Source: Gp6-AA40 sp036274155
GTDB lineage: Bacteria > Acidobacteriota > Vicinamibacteria > Vicinamibacterales > UBA2999
Direction of reading: 5' to 3'
DNA length: 64,000 nucleotides
Assembly (NCBI GenBank): GCA_036274155.1
Contig: DASUGH010000188.1
Coordinates: 1-64,000 of the forward strand
The notes beneath the pieces were generated by a model that did not search any database, had not been told where the DNA came from, and saw only the letters and a program-made list of their open reading frames with translations. This document shows, piece by piece, positions 1 to 9,741 of the stretch. A program made the translations under genes and the position numbers. How positions within the stretch are numbered: position 1 is the first letter of the stretch; the number at the start of each line of letters is the position of its first letter.

Positions 1-99
1 TTTCCCTGAATCGATCAGGGCGTACGACACAAGTTCTTTCCGGGGATGACTTCGCCGGGCCGCCTCCACCCCGAATCGAACGGCGGACGGCTGGGCTGG

Positions 100-1482
100 T
101 TACGGAAAGATCTTTCCGGGATTCAGAATGCCGTGCGGATCGAACGCGGCCTTCACCCGCTTCATGAGGGCCAGCGTTTCACCCGACAGCTCGATACCGA
201 TGTACGGCGCCTTGGCGAACCCGATGCCGTGCTCGCCGCTGATCGAACCCTCGAGCTGGACGACGCGCTCGAAGAGCGTGCGCTCGGCGGCACGAGCCCG
301 TGCGAGCTGTCCGGCGTCGGACGGGTCGAGCATCAGGTTCACGTGGATGTTGCCGTCGCCGGCGTGCCCGAACGAGGCGATGCGCAGCGCGTAGCGCCGC
401 TTCAGCTCCTCGATCGTCACGAACAGTTCGGGAATGCGCCCGCGCGGGACGACGACGTCGTGATTGATCTTCTTCAGTCCGGTCGCCTTCAGCGCCAGCG
501 ACAGCTCACGGCGCGCCGCCCAGAGTGCGTCGCGCTCCTCTTCAGTCGCGGCCGGCACGATCGCCGTCGCGCCGACTGCCCGGCACGCCTCGCTGACCCG
601 CTCGATCTCCTCCGCGACTGCCGCCGGCGTCCCGTCGCACTCGATCACCACGAGCGCACCTGTCCCGGACGGTGCGAGCTGGCGGCCGACGTACGCTTCG
701 ACAGTACTCAATGAATCGCCATCGACGAGCTCGATGGCTGCCGGCACCACCCGGCGCCTGATCAACTCAGTGACGGCGTCGCATGCTCCGGCGACATGCG
801 CGAACGCGGCGGCAAGCGCCGTTCTCGCCGGCGGCTTGGGAATCAGCCGCAGCGTAATGCGCGTGACGATGGCCAGCGTGCCTTCGGATCCGACCAGCAG
901 CTGGGTCAGGTCGTAGCCGACAACGTTCTTCACGGCTTTGGAGCCGGTCTGCACGACGACGCCGCCTGGCAGCACGGCCTCGAGCGCCAGCACGTAGCGT
1001 TTCGTCGTTCCGTACTTGAACGCGCGCGGCCCGCCTGCGCACTCGGCGACGTTGCCGCCGATGGCCGACCGTTCGAGGCTGGCCGGATCGGGCGGATAGA
1101 ACAGGCCGACCCGCTCGACTGCGCGCTGCAGGTCGCCGGTAATCACGTTCGGCTCGACAACGGCCAGCAGGTTCGTCTCGTCGATGTCGAGAATCCTGTT
1201 CAGCCGCTCCATCGAGAGCACGACGCCGCCGGCTGTCGCCACCGCGCCGCCGGTGTAGCCAGTGCCGGCGCCACGCACGACCAGCGGGACACGATGTTCG
1301 TGACAGAGCCGCGCCAGGTCGGCGACCTCTCGCGTCGAGCCCGGCCTGACGACGAGATCAGGGGAATGTCCGACGCCGAGAGCGTCGGCTGCGTACGAAG
1401 AGAGCATCGGCGGGTCGGCGTGGACGTAATCCACACCGACCGACCGGCGAACGTCGGTGATGAAGGTGTCGGAGAGGGTCAC
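100..1482 (-). CDS. glcD: FAD-binding oxidase, GlcD-like (glycolate/lactate dehydrogenase family)
   Basis: The 460-residue protein has the length and layout of the GlcD subunit of glycolate oxidase and related D-2-hydroxyacid dehydrogenases. An N-terminal FAD_binding_4 (PCMH-type) domain shows PLVVRGAGTGYTGG near residues 65-78, and the C-terminal FAD oxidase domain ends with the family signature SGEHGIG near residue 425. The predicted reaction is FAD-dependent oxidation of a 2-hydroxyacid in the cytoplasm or at the membrane. The start is GTG, preceded by GGGGAG at good spacing. No glcE or glcF partner is visible; the next gene upstream is an aminotransferase 21 bases away. The family is sure, but the substrate (glycolate, D-lactate or another hydroxyacid) cannot be told from sequence. 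Confidence 0.88.
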   Translation of the reverse strand: MTLSDTFITDVRRSVGVDYVHADPPMLSSYAADALGVGHSPDLVVRPGSTREVADLARLCHEHRVPLVVRGAGTGYTGGAVATAGGVVLSMERLNRILDIDETNLLAVVEPNVITGDLQRAVERVGLFYPPDPASLERSAIGGNVAECAGGPRAFKYGTTKRYVLALEAVLPGGVVVQTGSKAVKNVVGYDLTQLLVGSEGTLAIVTRITLRLIPKPPARTALAAAFAHVAGACDAVTELIRRRVVPAAIELVDGDSLSTVEAYVGRQLAPSGTGALVVIECDGTPAAVAEEIERVSEACRAVGATAIVPAATEEERDALWAARRELSLALKATGLKKINHDVVVPRGRIPELFVTIEELKRRYALRIASFGHAGDGNIHVNLMLDPSDAGQLARARAAERTLFERVVQLEGSISGEHGIGFAKAPYIGIELSGETLALMKRVKAAFDPHGILNPGKIFP

Positions 1483-1503
1483 GCGCTCCCCGCCGCCCGC
1501 GGG

Positions 1504-2700
1504 TCAGGCGCCCGCTTTCGCGGGCTGCAGCGACTCGGCGAAGCGCAGGATTCGGTTGGCGCCTTCCCGCAGCTGCTCCATCGACGTCGCGTACGAAATC
1601 CTGAGATACCCCGGCGCGTCGAACGCCTCGCCGGGTGTCACCACGACGTACTCCTTCTCGAGCAGCCGCTGCGCGAAGTCCGTCGAGTTGGCCACACCGT
1701 CGGGCGACAGCAGCCCCGAGATGTTCGGGAACAGGTAGAACGCGCCCTTCGGCTTGACACACTGGATTCCCGGATGGGCCGTGAGCCATGCATGGATGTT
1801 GTCGCGGCGTCTCCGGTACTCGTCGAGCATCACGCCAACCGTGTCCTGGGGACCGCTGATTGCCGCGAGCACCGCCTTCTGCGTGATCGAGGTGATGTTC
1901 GACGTCGACTGCCCCTGGATCGTGTTGAACTTGCTCGTCAGCTCCTTCGGCGCAATCGTCCAGCCGCAGCGCCATCCAGTCATCGCGTACGACTTCGAGG
2001 CGGAGCCGGCCAGCACCGTGTGATCGCGATGGCGGTCGAACAGCACTTTCGGCAGGTTGTGCGGCACCTTCTCGTAGATCAACTGCTCGTAGCAGAGGTC
2101 GACGATGATCCAGATGCCGCGGCGCGCTGCGGCGTCGGCGATGGCCGCCACGGCCGCCTCCTCGATCAGGGCGCCGGTCGGGTTGCTCGGCGAGTTCAGA
2201 ATGATCGCCTTCGTCTTCGGCGTGATGGCGGCGATGATCGCGTCCGCGTGCACGCGAAAGCCGTCCTCCGACTTCGTCGAGACGACGACCGGTTCGCCTC
2301 CGACGAGCTTGACCTGCTCCGGGATGGTCGGCCAGTACGGCGCATGCGTGATCACCTGGTCGCCGGGATCGAACAGCGCCAGCGCCGTGTTGAAGAGCGC
2401 CTGCTTGCCGCCGAAGGTCATGAGCACTTCGGCCGGAGTGACGTCGACTCCATAGTCGGCGCGATAACGGCTGCAGATCGCCTCACGCAGCTCCGGGATG
2501 CCGGGCGCCGGCGTGTAGCGGGTGAAGTTGGCGTCGATCGCCTGCTTCCCCGCGGCCTTGACATGCTCCGGCGTCGGGAAGTCCGGCTCTCCGGCACTGA
2601 AGTCCACCACGCTGAAGCCTGCGCGGCGCAGCCGCTCGGCTTCCGCCGCCACCTTCAGCGTCGCGGACGGCTCCACCCCCTCCAACCGCTTTGCAAACAT
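1504..2700 (-). CDS. pyridoxal-phosphate aminotransferase, class I (aspartate aminotransferase type)
   Basis: This 398-residue protein is a fold-type I aminotransferase. The PLP-binding lysine lies in GSASKSYAMTGWR near residue 235, the cofactor-contacting NSPSNPTGA motif near 170, and a C-terminal arginine region in GYLRISYA near 370. It is closest to the AspC/AspB subgroup Ib, which transfers amino groups between aspartate and 2-oxoglutarate and sometimes prephenate or aromatic keto acids. ATG start with GGAGG five to six bases upstream. It lies just upstream of the glcD-like gene on the same strand. Exact amino-donor specificity is uncertain; an aromatic or prephenate role would fit the aromatic operon elsewhere in the window, but that is inference. 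Confidence 0.9.
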   Translation of the reverse strand: MFAKRLEGVEPSATLKVAAEAERLRRAGFSVVDFSAGEPDFPTPEHVKAAGKQAIDANFTRYTPAPGIPELREAICSRYRADYGVDVTPAEVLMTFGGKQALFNTALALFDPGDQVITHAPYWPTIPEQVKLVGGEPVVVSTKSEDGFRVHADAIIAAITPKTKAIILNSPSNPTGALIEEAAVAAIADAAARRGIWIIVDLCYEQLIYEKVPHNLPKVLFDRHRDHTVLAGSASKSYAMTGWRCGWTIAPKELTSKFNTIQGQSTSNITSITQKAVLAAISGPQDTVGVMLDEYRRRRDNIHAWLTAHPGIQCVKPKGAFYLFPNISGLLSPDGVANSTDFAQRLLEKEYVVVTPGEAFDAPGYLRISYATSMEQLREGANRILRFAESLQPAKAGA

Positions 2701-2732
2701 GCGTTCCTCCGACTGCGGGCCTCCCCTTCGAC

Positions 2733-3242
2733 TCAGGCCCCGACCTTCTGCTTGTCCTTCATCAAGCGCTCGACGACCGGCGGCACCAGCCCACGCACGT
2801 CGCCGCCGAGGCTGAATACTTCCTTGATCAGTCGCGAGCTCAGATACGTGTACTGCTCGGCCGGCATCATGAACACCGTCTCGAGCGACGGCTCGAGGTG
2901 GCGATTCATGAGCGCCATCTGAAACTCGTGCTCGAAATCCGAGACCGCGCGCATCCCGCGCACGATGGCGCTCGCACGACGGCGCCGCGCGTAGTCGACG
3001 AGCAGGCCGTCGAACGAATCCACCTCGACGTTGGGGTACTCGCGGAAGACCTCGCGGATGATCGTCACCCGCTCGTGCGGCGTGAACAGCGGCCGCTTGT
3101 CGGGGTTAACGAGCACCGCCACGACCACGCGCTCGAACAGGTGCGCGCAGCGCAGCACGATGTCGACGTGCCCGTTCGTCAGTGGATCGAACGAGCCGGG
3201 AAAAAGCGCCAGCCGGCCGCTCGGCGGTCCTCCGGATGTCAT
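2733..3242 (-). CDS. coaD: phosphopantetheine adenylyltransferase
   Basis: At 169 residues this matches CoaD (PPAT), which adenylates 4'-phosphopantetheine to dephospho-CoA in coenzyme A synthesis. The nucleotidyltransferase signature FPGSFDPLTNGH is at residues 14-25, with the T/HxGH-type H-bearing NGH step, and the second signature SSRLIKEV is near residue 133. The start codon overlaps the stop of rsmD by four bases, the common rsmD-coaD arrangement, indicating translational coupling. Confidence 0.97.
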   Translation of the reverse strand: MTSGGPPSGRLALFPGSFDPLTNGHVDIVLRCAHLFERVVVAVLVNPDKRPLFTPHERVTIIREVFREYPNVEVDSFDGLLVDYARRRRASAIVRGMRAVSDFEHEFQMALMNRHLEPSLETVFMMPAEQYTYLSSRLIKEVFSLGGDVRGLVPPVVERLMKDKQKVGA

Positions 3243-3808
3243 CGCTGCTCCGTCGCGGCGCCGGCACCAGGCCGCCGCGCGAGAAACGTCAGAGTGCTGT
3301 CGCCAGACTTCACGTCACGAACCCGATCGAGATCGGCCGGCACCTCGAACCCGCGCCGCGTGGCGCGCTCAAGCACCAGGATGCCGTCCGGACCGAGGCG
3401 TTGTCCAGCCTCGTCGAGCACGGCGATCGTGGGTGGATGGTCGTACGGCGGATCCAGGAAGATGAAGTCGAACGTCACGCCGGGCTCGAGACGACGAAGA
3501 ACCTCGGCCAGATCCCGACTCTCGATAGTATAGCGTTCCTCCACCCCGCACTGGGCCAGGTTCTTGCGGATGAGCGCCGCCGCACGTCTGTCGCGCTCGA
3601 CGAAGAGCACCGACGCGGCCCCGCGGCTCAACGCCTCGAGACCCACGGCACCCGTGCCCGCGTAGCCGTCGAGCACACGGGCACCCGGAATCCTGGCCCC
3701 CAGGATGTTGAACAAGGTTTCCCGCAGCTTGTCCGAGGTCGGGCGAAGGCCCTCCCAGGTTGGACCATTCAGACGGCGACCACGAAACAGGCCAGCGACG
3801 ATACGCAA
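3239..3808 (-). CDS. rsmD: 16S rRNA (guanine(966)-N2)-methyltransferase
   Basis: RsmD methylates G966 of 16S rRNA in the 30S subunit using SAM. The protein has the SAM motif LDGYAGTGAVGLEAL near residue 45 and the catalytic N6/N2-methyltransferase motif DPPY near 120. A TTG at 3808 gives MRIVAGLFRGRRL, which matches the usual RsmD N-terminus, so it is chosen over an in-frame TTG at 3829 that lies within the adjacent repeat array. The resulting 189 residues fit the family. It is coupled to coaD by a four-base overlap. Confidence 0.92.
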   Translation of the reverse strand: MRIVAGLFRGRRLNGPTWEGLRPTSDKLRETLFNILGARIPGARVLDGYAGTGAVGLEALSRGAASVLFVERDRRAAALIRKNLAQCGVEERYTIESRDLAEVLRRLEPGVTFDFIFLDPPYDHPPTIAVLDEAGQRLGPDGILVLERATRRGFEVPADLDRVRDVKSGDSTLTFLARRPGAGAATEQR

Positions 3809-3821
3809 GGGAAAACTCGAA

Positions 3822-3911
3822 TTCGTCAATCCGTCACTTCGTCAATTCGTCAATCCGTCAATTCGTCAATTCAAATCCGTCAATCCGTCAATCCGTCAAT
3901 TCCCGCGTCAT
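3822..3911. repeat. short tandem array, GTCAATYC units
   Basis: About ten copies of an octamer, consensus GTCAATYC on the plus strand, fill the gap between recG and rsmD. Units include GTCAATTC and GTCAATCC with occasional AAATCC variants. The array ends directly at the recG stop codon and touches the alternative start of rsmD. The same family recurs at 7414-7509 and 32660-32970. Confidence 0.9.
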
Positions 3912-5989
<2,078 letters not shown>

Positions 5990-5996
<7 letters not shown>

Positions 5997-6074
5997 TGCC
6001 GAATGCTCAATGCCGAATGCCTAATGCTCAATAGATTCTGACATTTGGCATTCTGCATTCGGCATCGGGCATTT
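5990..6074. repeat. heptamer array, AATGCNN units with inverted copies
   Basis: Heptamers AATGCCG, AATGCTC and AATGCCT run from the recG start codon to about 6035. After a short spacer come the reverse-complement units (GCATT, GCATTCGGCAT) to 6074, so the array can fold back on itself. It fills the whole gap between recG and the next minus-strand gene. Confidence 0.85.
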
Positions 6075-6075
6075 C

Positions 6076-6681
6076 TTATTGCACGACCACCGCCGTTCCG
6101 GGGCTGAGCTCGATGTCGCGAATCCCGGCCGGCAGCGCGAACTCGTCGTCCAGGCGGAGCCCGTTGGGGCGTTCGGGCGAGCGCGAGTAGTAGTCCACCA
6201 GTTCCTGCACGACGCGCGTCGGCACCGGGACGCCGGACACTTCGGCCGACTCCAGGTCGAAGCGAACGCGACCGTCGTGTGCGTTCACGAGGCCGGTGAC
6301 CGTTACCGGCACCCGGCCGCCGATCAACCTCCAGATGTCGAACGTCCCTCCGGTGGCTCGTGCCTTGGCAATCGCGTCGAGGTCGACGGTGGCCACCCCC
6401 ACCACCTTCTTCGCATCCACGATGGTGAGGCGCGGCTCGGTGAGCCCATTGGGCAGGAGCGGCGGCGCATGGTAGACGAACCAGGAATTGACTTCGCCTT
6501 CGCTCATCGGCGTGCGCCGCGGAGAGGCGGACGCGCGCACCGACTTCGCCGACTGCCCCTGCTGCTCGATCTGGCTGATCTTCTTTGCCGCGCTGTCGGC
6601 CTGCTGCCTGGTAACGGCAGCGCCTTCGAGCGCGGACAGCCCGACCGTCAGGATCAACGCGAACGTGGTGGCGCGCGTCAT
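6076..6681 (-). CDS. secreted hypothetical protein
   Basis: The 201-residue protein starts MTRATTFALILTVGLSALEGAA, a likely Sec signal peptide. The mature part has no motif I recognise; a region near 60-180 with KKVVGVATVDLDAI and RVPVTVTGLVNAHDGRVRFDLESAEVSGVP looks like a beta-rich lipid-binding or SRPBCC/LolA-like fold, but this is only an impression. It ends two bases from the repeat array upstream of recG and is divergent from lexA, with 116 bases between start codons. An in-frame upstream start would lengthen it but would lack the signal peptide at the N-terminus. Confidence 0.75.
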   Translation of the reverse strand: MTRATTFALILTVGLSALEGAAVTRQQADSAAKKISQIEQQGQSAKSVRASASPRRTPMSEGEVNSWFVYHAPPLLPNGLTEPRLTIVDAKKVVGVATVDLDAIAKARATGGTFDIWRLIGGRVPVTVTGLVNAHDGRVRFDLESAEVSGVPVPTRVVQELVDYYSRSPERPNGLRLDDEFALPAGIRDIELSPGTAVVVQ

Positions 6682-6719
6682 GGGGGACCTTCTATCAGAC
6701 GTGCAGTGTAGCATTCTGG

Positions 6720-6748
6720 TTGATCTTCGCCTTCTATTCGCATATAGT
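6720..6748 (+). promoter_or_regulatory. sigma70-type promoter of lexA with candidate operator
   Basis: TTGATC at 6720-6725 and TATAGT at 6743-6748 are separated by 17 bases, a good sigma70 promoter placing transcription start near 6755, about 43 bases before the lexA ATG. An imperfect dyad CTAT-N6-ATAG (6734-6747) overlaps the -10 element and could be a LexA autoregulatory site. The promoter call is fair, the operator call weak. Confidence 0.55.
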
Positions 6749-6797
6749 CGCCCACCTCGGCAGAGGTCCGGGTCGGCGCTCAGCCCGGACGACCGGA

Positions 6798-7415
6798 ATG
6801 GAGGGCGATGTGCTTCCACTCACCAAACGGCAACGCGAAATCCTCGACTACCTCAACGAGTTCATCGCGCAGCACGGCTACGCCCCGAGCCTGGAAGAAA
6901 TCGGCCGCCGCTTCAGCCTGTCGTCGCTGGCGACCGTGCACAAACATCTGACGAACCTGCAGGAGAAGGGGTTCATCCGGCGGGCCTGGAATCGCAGCCG
7001 CTCCGTCGAGCTCGTGCCGACCCGGGTTGGCGGCCGCGCCGTGGAGCTGCCGCTGCTCGGCTATGTTGCCGCCGGCCTGCCCATCGAGGCGGTCGCCAGC
7101 AGCGAGACCATCGCCGTCCCTGAAGCTCTTATCGGACGCAGGGACAGTTACGTGCTACGGGTCAAGGGCGACTCGATGATCGACGAGCAGATTCGCGACG
7201 GCGACTTCGTCGTCGTGGAGGATCGCAAGTCGGCCGACAACGGCGAGATGGTGATTGCGCTCGTCGGCGGCAGCGACGTCACGCTCAAGAAGTTCTATCA
7301 GGAGAACGGCCGCATCCGGCTGCAGCCGGCCAACCCGGCGATGCAGCCGATCATGGTCGACCCCGATCAGGTCCAGGTGCAGGGCGTGGTGGTGGGAGTG
7401 ATGAGGAAATACTGA
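6798..7415 (+). CDS. lexA: LexA SOS repressor
   Basis: LexA represses SOS DNA-repair genes until RecA filaments trigger its self-cleavage. The 205-residue protein has an N-terminal winged helix (LTKRQREILDYLNEF, residues 6-20, to about 65) and a C-terminal S24 peptidase domain. The cleavage dipeptide is in YVAAG near residue 90, the catalytic serine in GDSM near 127, and the catalytic lysine in VTLKKF near 164. The ATG at 6798 is preferred because the in-frame upstream extension has no family similarity and would overlap the promoter. Confidence 0.97.
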   Translation: MEGDVLPLTKRQREILDYLNEFIAQHGYAPSLEEIGRRFSLSSLATVHKHLTNLQEKGFIRRAWNRSRSVELVPTRVGGRAVELPLLGYVAAGLPIEAVASSETIAVPEALIGRRDSYVLRVKGDSMIDEQIRDGDFVVVEDRKSADNGEMVIALVGGSDVTLKKFYQENGRIRLQPANPAMQPIMVDPDQVQVQGVVVGVMRKY

Positions 7416-7509
7416 ATTGCCGGATTGACGAATTGACGGATTGACGGACCGCTTGCCTCGTTCCTCCGTTCCGTCAATTCGTCAATCCGGCAGTCCGGCA
7501 ATACGTCAA
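7414..7509. repeat. palindromic GTCAATYC array downstream of lexA
   Basis: Minus-oriented units (GGATTGACG, GAATTGACG) from 7414 to about 7447 are followed, after a 25-base spacer, by plus-oriented units (CGTCAATTCGTCAATCC) to 7509. The two halves are complementary and could form a long hairpin at the 3' end of the lexA message. Same family as 3822-3911. Confidence 0.85.
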
Positions 7510-7529
7510 TGGGTGGTACGCTTGCCTCT

Positions 7530-7853
7530 ATGGCCGACCAACCTGACCGGAAGCAGATCAACTTCACCATCGTCCCCGACGAGCAGCCAGGCGAATCCCG
7601 GACCTACGCGAACTTCTGTTCCATTGCTCACACGCCGTTCGATTTCACGCTGACGTTCTGCGAGGTCATGCCGCTCTCCGAAAAGGAAGTGCGGGAGGCT
7701 GAACAGGATCATGTCGTTCGCGCCCCTGTCCGCAGCCGCGTCGTGGTTCCGGTTCAATTCGTCCCGAATCTCATCGCTGCCCTGCAGGAGCACATGCGGG
7801 TCTTCTCGGAAACCTATTCGAACGTCGGCTGGTCGAAGGGCCCGGTGCACTGA
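7530..7853 (+). CDS. DUF3467 domain protein
   Basis: A 107-residue cytoplasmic protein, recognisable as DUF3467 by an N-terminal QINFTIVPDE, a central YANFCSIAHTPFDFTLTFCEV and a C-terminal PVRSRVVVPVQFVPNLIAALQEHM. Members are small, widespread and of unknown function. ATG at 7530 is chosen; a GTG at 7509 would add seven residues. It lies 12 bases upstream of nth on the same strand, so the two are probably co-transcribed. Confidence 0.85.
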   Translation: MADQPDRKQINFTIVPDEQPGESRTYANFCSIAHTPFDFTLTFCEVMPLSEKEVREAEQDHVVRAPVRSRVVVPVQFVPNLIAALQEHMRVFSETYSNVGWSKGPVH

Positions 7854-7864
7854 TTTGCGTCGCT

Positions 7865-8557
7865 ATGAAGTCGCCGCGCACCATCCGTCGCATCATCGAG
7901 TCGCTGGCCGAGCAGCACCCGAACGCCGATACCGAGCTGCACTACCGCACGCCGTTCGAGCTGCTGGTGGCGACGATCCTGTCCGCGCAATCCACCGATC
8001 AGCGCGTCAACATGGTCACACCGGCGCTCTTTGCGAAATATCCGGATGCGAGAGCGCTCGCGAAAGCGACGCCGGCGCGACTCGAGCCGCTGATCCTGTC
8101 GACCGGCTTCTTCCGTCAGAAGGCCAAGGCGCTCATCGGCATGTCCGCGGCGCTCGTCGCCGACCATCACGGTCGCGTTCCCGCCGACATGGCGCAGCTC
8201 GTGACGCTGCCCGGGGTCGGCCGCAAGACCGCCAACGTCGTGCTCGGCCACGCGCTCGGCGTTCCGGGGCTGCCGGTGGATCGGCACGTGCTCCGTGTCT
8301 CGAACCGAATCGGCATCGCCGAGAGCGATGATCCCGAGACCGTCGAGTCGCAGCTCTGTGCTGCCCTTCCAGCGGCGATGTGGACGCTGGCGTCAGACGT
8401 GCTCATCCTCCATGGGCGCCGGATCTGCCGGCCGAAACCGCTCTGCGAGCAGTGCGCCGTGCGGGACGATTGCGACTACTATCGAGCGGCGATCGCTGAA
8501 CCGGTCCGCCGCAAAACCCGCCATGACCCGCGCCCGCTTCGAACGCCTCGTCGCTGA
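7865..8557 (+). CDS. nth: endonuclease III (DNA glycosylase/AP lyase)
   Basis: Nth removes oxidised pyrimidines and cleaves at AP sites in base excision repair. The helix-hairpin-helix LPGVGRKTANVVLG (near 116-129) carries the catalytic lysine, and the catalytic aspartate is in PVDRHV near 140. The C-terminal Fe-S cluster cysteines read C-x5-C-x2-C-x5-C (CRPKPLCEQCAVRDDC), with five rather than the usual six residues in the first gap. Length of 230 residues is normal. The 3' end overlaps the next gene by 35 bases. Confidence 0.95.
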   Translation: MKSPRTIRRIIESLAEQHPNADTELHYRTPFELLVATILSAQSTDQRVNMVTPALFAKYPDARALAKATPARLEPLILSTGFFRQKAKALIGMSAALVADHHGRVPADMAQLVTLPGVGRKTANVVLGHALGVPGLPVDRHVLRVSNRIGIAESDDPETVESQLCAALPAAMWTLASDVLILHGRRICRPKPLCEQCAVRDDCDYYRAAIAEPVRRKTRHDPRPLRTPRR

Positions 8558-8939
8558 GGCGGTCATGCTGATCCCGCTGCGGTTCCGCAAGGAGATCAGG
8601 AATCTCGCCCTGGTCGTGGAAGACGCGCCGACGCCCGAGCTGCTCGAGGAGATGGACATCGAGCCGCCCGACAGCCTGTACGGCCTGTATCGGGGCACTC
8701 CGCTCCCCGAACGGAGCGCCGCCTTCGGCAATACGCTTCCCGACATGATCACAATCTTTCAGCGCCCGATCGAGGAAGACTGCGAAGACGAAGACGAGGT
8801 CCGCGCCGTCATCGGCGAGACGCTGATCCACGAGGTCGGTCACTACTTCGGTCTGAGCGAGGAGGAAATTGAAGCGATCGAAGAGCAGTACTGGCGCGGG
8901 GACACGCTCGGGCCCGACGAGGACGACGAGGAGGACTGA
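8523..8939 (+). CDS. zincin-like metallopeptidase family protein (DUF1025 type)
   Basis: This 138-residue protein carries the metal site HEVGHYFGLSEEE near 107-119 (HExxH plus a downstream acidic residue) at the end of a small alpha/beta domain, which identifies the minimal zincin family often annotated as metallopeptidase family protein. Its C-terminus is strongly acidic. Real substrates are unknown. The ATG lies inside the 3' end of nth, and the end overlaps the proposed start of rsmA, so the three are tightly coupled. Confidence 0.88.
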   Translation: MTRARFERLVAEAVMLIPLRFRKEIRNLALVVEDAPTPELLEEMDIEPPDSLYGLYRGTPLPERSAAFGNTLPDMITIFQRPIEEDCEDEDEVRAVIGETLIHEVGHYFGLSEEEIEAIEEQYWRGDTLGPDEDDEED

Positions 8940-9741
8940 GGCGCGGGCGGGCTTTCCGCGAGCCCGGAAACGGTTCGGACAGCACTTTCTCGAGCCGGCC
9001 TGGGTCGCGAGACTCGTCGACGCGCTGGCTCCCGATCCTCTCGACCGCGTCATCGAAATCGGACCCGGCCGCGGCGCGCTGACCAGGATGCTCGCGCCGC
9101 GAGTCGGCAGCCTGATTGGCGTGGAGATCGATCGTGACCTCGCGGCCGCAATGAGCGCGGCGCCACCGCCGCACGCCCGGATCGTCCAGGCCGATTTCCT
9201 CGACGCGGATGTCGGCGCGCTCGTCCGGCAACTCGGCGAGCCGCCCGCGCGTGTCGTCGGCAACCTTCCCTACAACGTGTCATCGCCGATTCTCTTCAAA
9301 CTGCTTCACGATGCCGACGAGGGACGGACGCTCAGCGACGCAACGCTGATGCTTCAACGGGAAGTTGCCGACCGGCTGATCGCGACGCCCGGCAGCCGTA
9401 CTTACGGAGCGCTTGCGGTCCAGGTGGCGCGGGTCGCCGACGTCGAGCAGCTCTTCACCCTCCCGCCGGGAGCGTTCAGGCCGCCGCCCAAGGTCCTCTC
9501 GGCAGTGGTTCGTCTCCGCTTCCGGGCAGCGCTCGACGCCGACGCCGGCGTCTACGAACGCCTGGTGAGGGGGGTATTCCTCCAGCGCCGCAAGACGCTT
9601 TTGAGGGCCCTGGCGCCGGTCGCCAGTTCGTTCGAGCACTCGGCGGCCGAGCTGCTCGAGCGCGCCGGCATCGACCCCCGTCTGCGGCCCGAGAACCTCG
9701 CGCCTGCAGACTTCGCCCGCCTCTCGAGAGCTGTGCTATAG
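8869..9741 (+). CDS. rsmA: 16S rRNA (adenine(1518)-N6/adenine(1519)-N6)-dimethyltransferase
   Basis: RsmA/KsgA dimethylates A1518 and A1519 in the 3' end of 16S rRNA. Motifs seen are RKRFGQHFL (SAM-binding N-terminus), VIEIGPGRGALT (motif I) and VVGNLPYNVSSPIL (catalytic NLPY). The only in-frame start before RKRFGQHF is TTG at 8869, inside the preceding gene and three bases after AGGAGG. It yields 290 residues with a basic 34-residue N-terminal extension compared with most family members. The start therefore remains uncertain by a few residues, but the gene does not. Confidence 0.93.
   Translation: MKRSKSSTGAGTRSGPTRTTRRTEARAGFPRARKRFGQHFLEPAWVARLVDALAPDPLDRVIEIGPGRGALTRMLAPRVGSLIGVEIDRDLAAAMSAAPPPHARIVQADFLDADVGALVRQLGEPPARVVGNLPYNVSSPILFKLLHDADEGRTLSDATLMLQREVADRLIATPGSRTYGALAVQVARVADVEQLFTLPPGAFRPPPKVLSAVVRLRFRAALDADAGVYERLVRGVFLQRRKTLLRALAPVASSFEHSAAELLERAGIDPRLRPENLAPADFARLSRAVL

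Noticed and set aside
1..99. Remnant gene at the left edge
   Set aside because: No frame continues with recognisable protein before the glcD-like stop; too short to support a call.
46..714. Plus-strand open frames opposite the glcD-like gene
   Set aside because: Arg/Gly/Asp-rich shadow of a clear FAD oxidase gene on the other strand, as with most long antisense frames in this GC-rich DNA.
3829..3829. Longer RsmD start at TTG 3829
   Set aside because: It lies in a repeat unit and the added residues have no family match; the MRIVAG start at 3808 is typical. Kept as a possible extra start in the findings.
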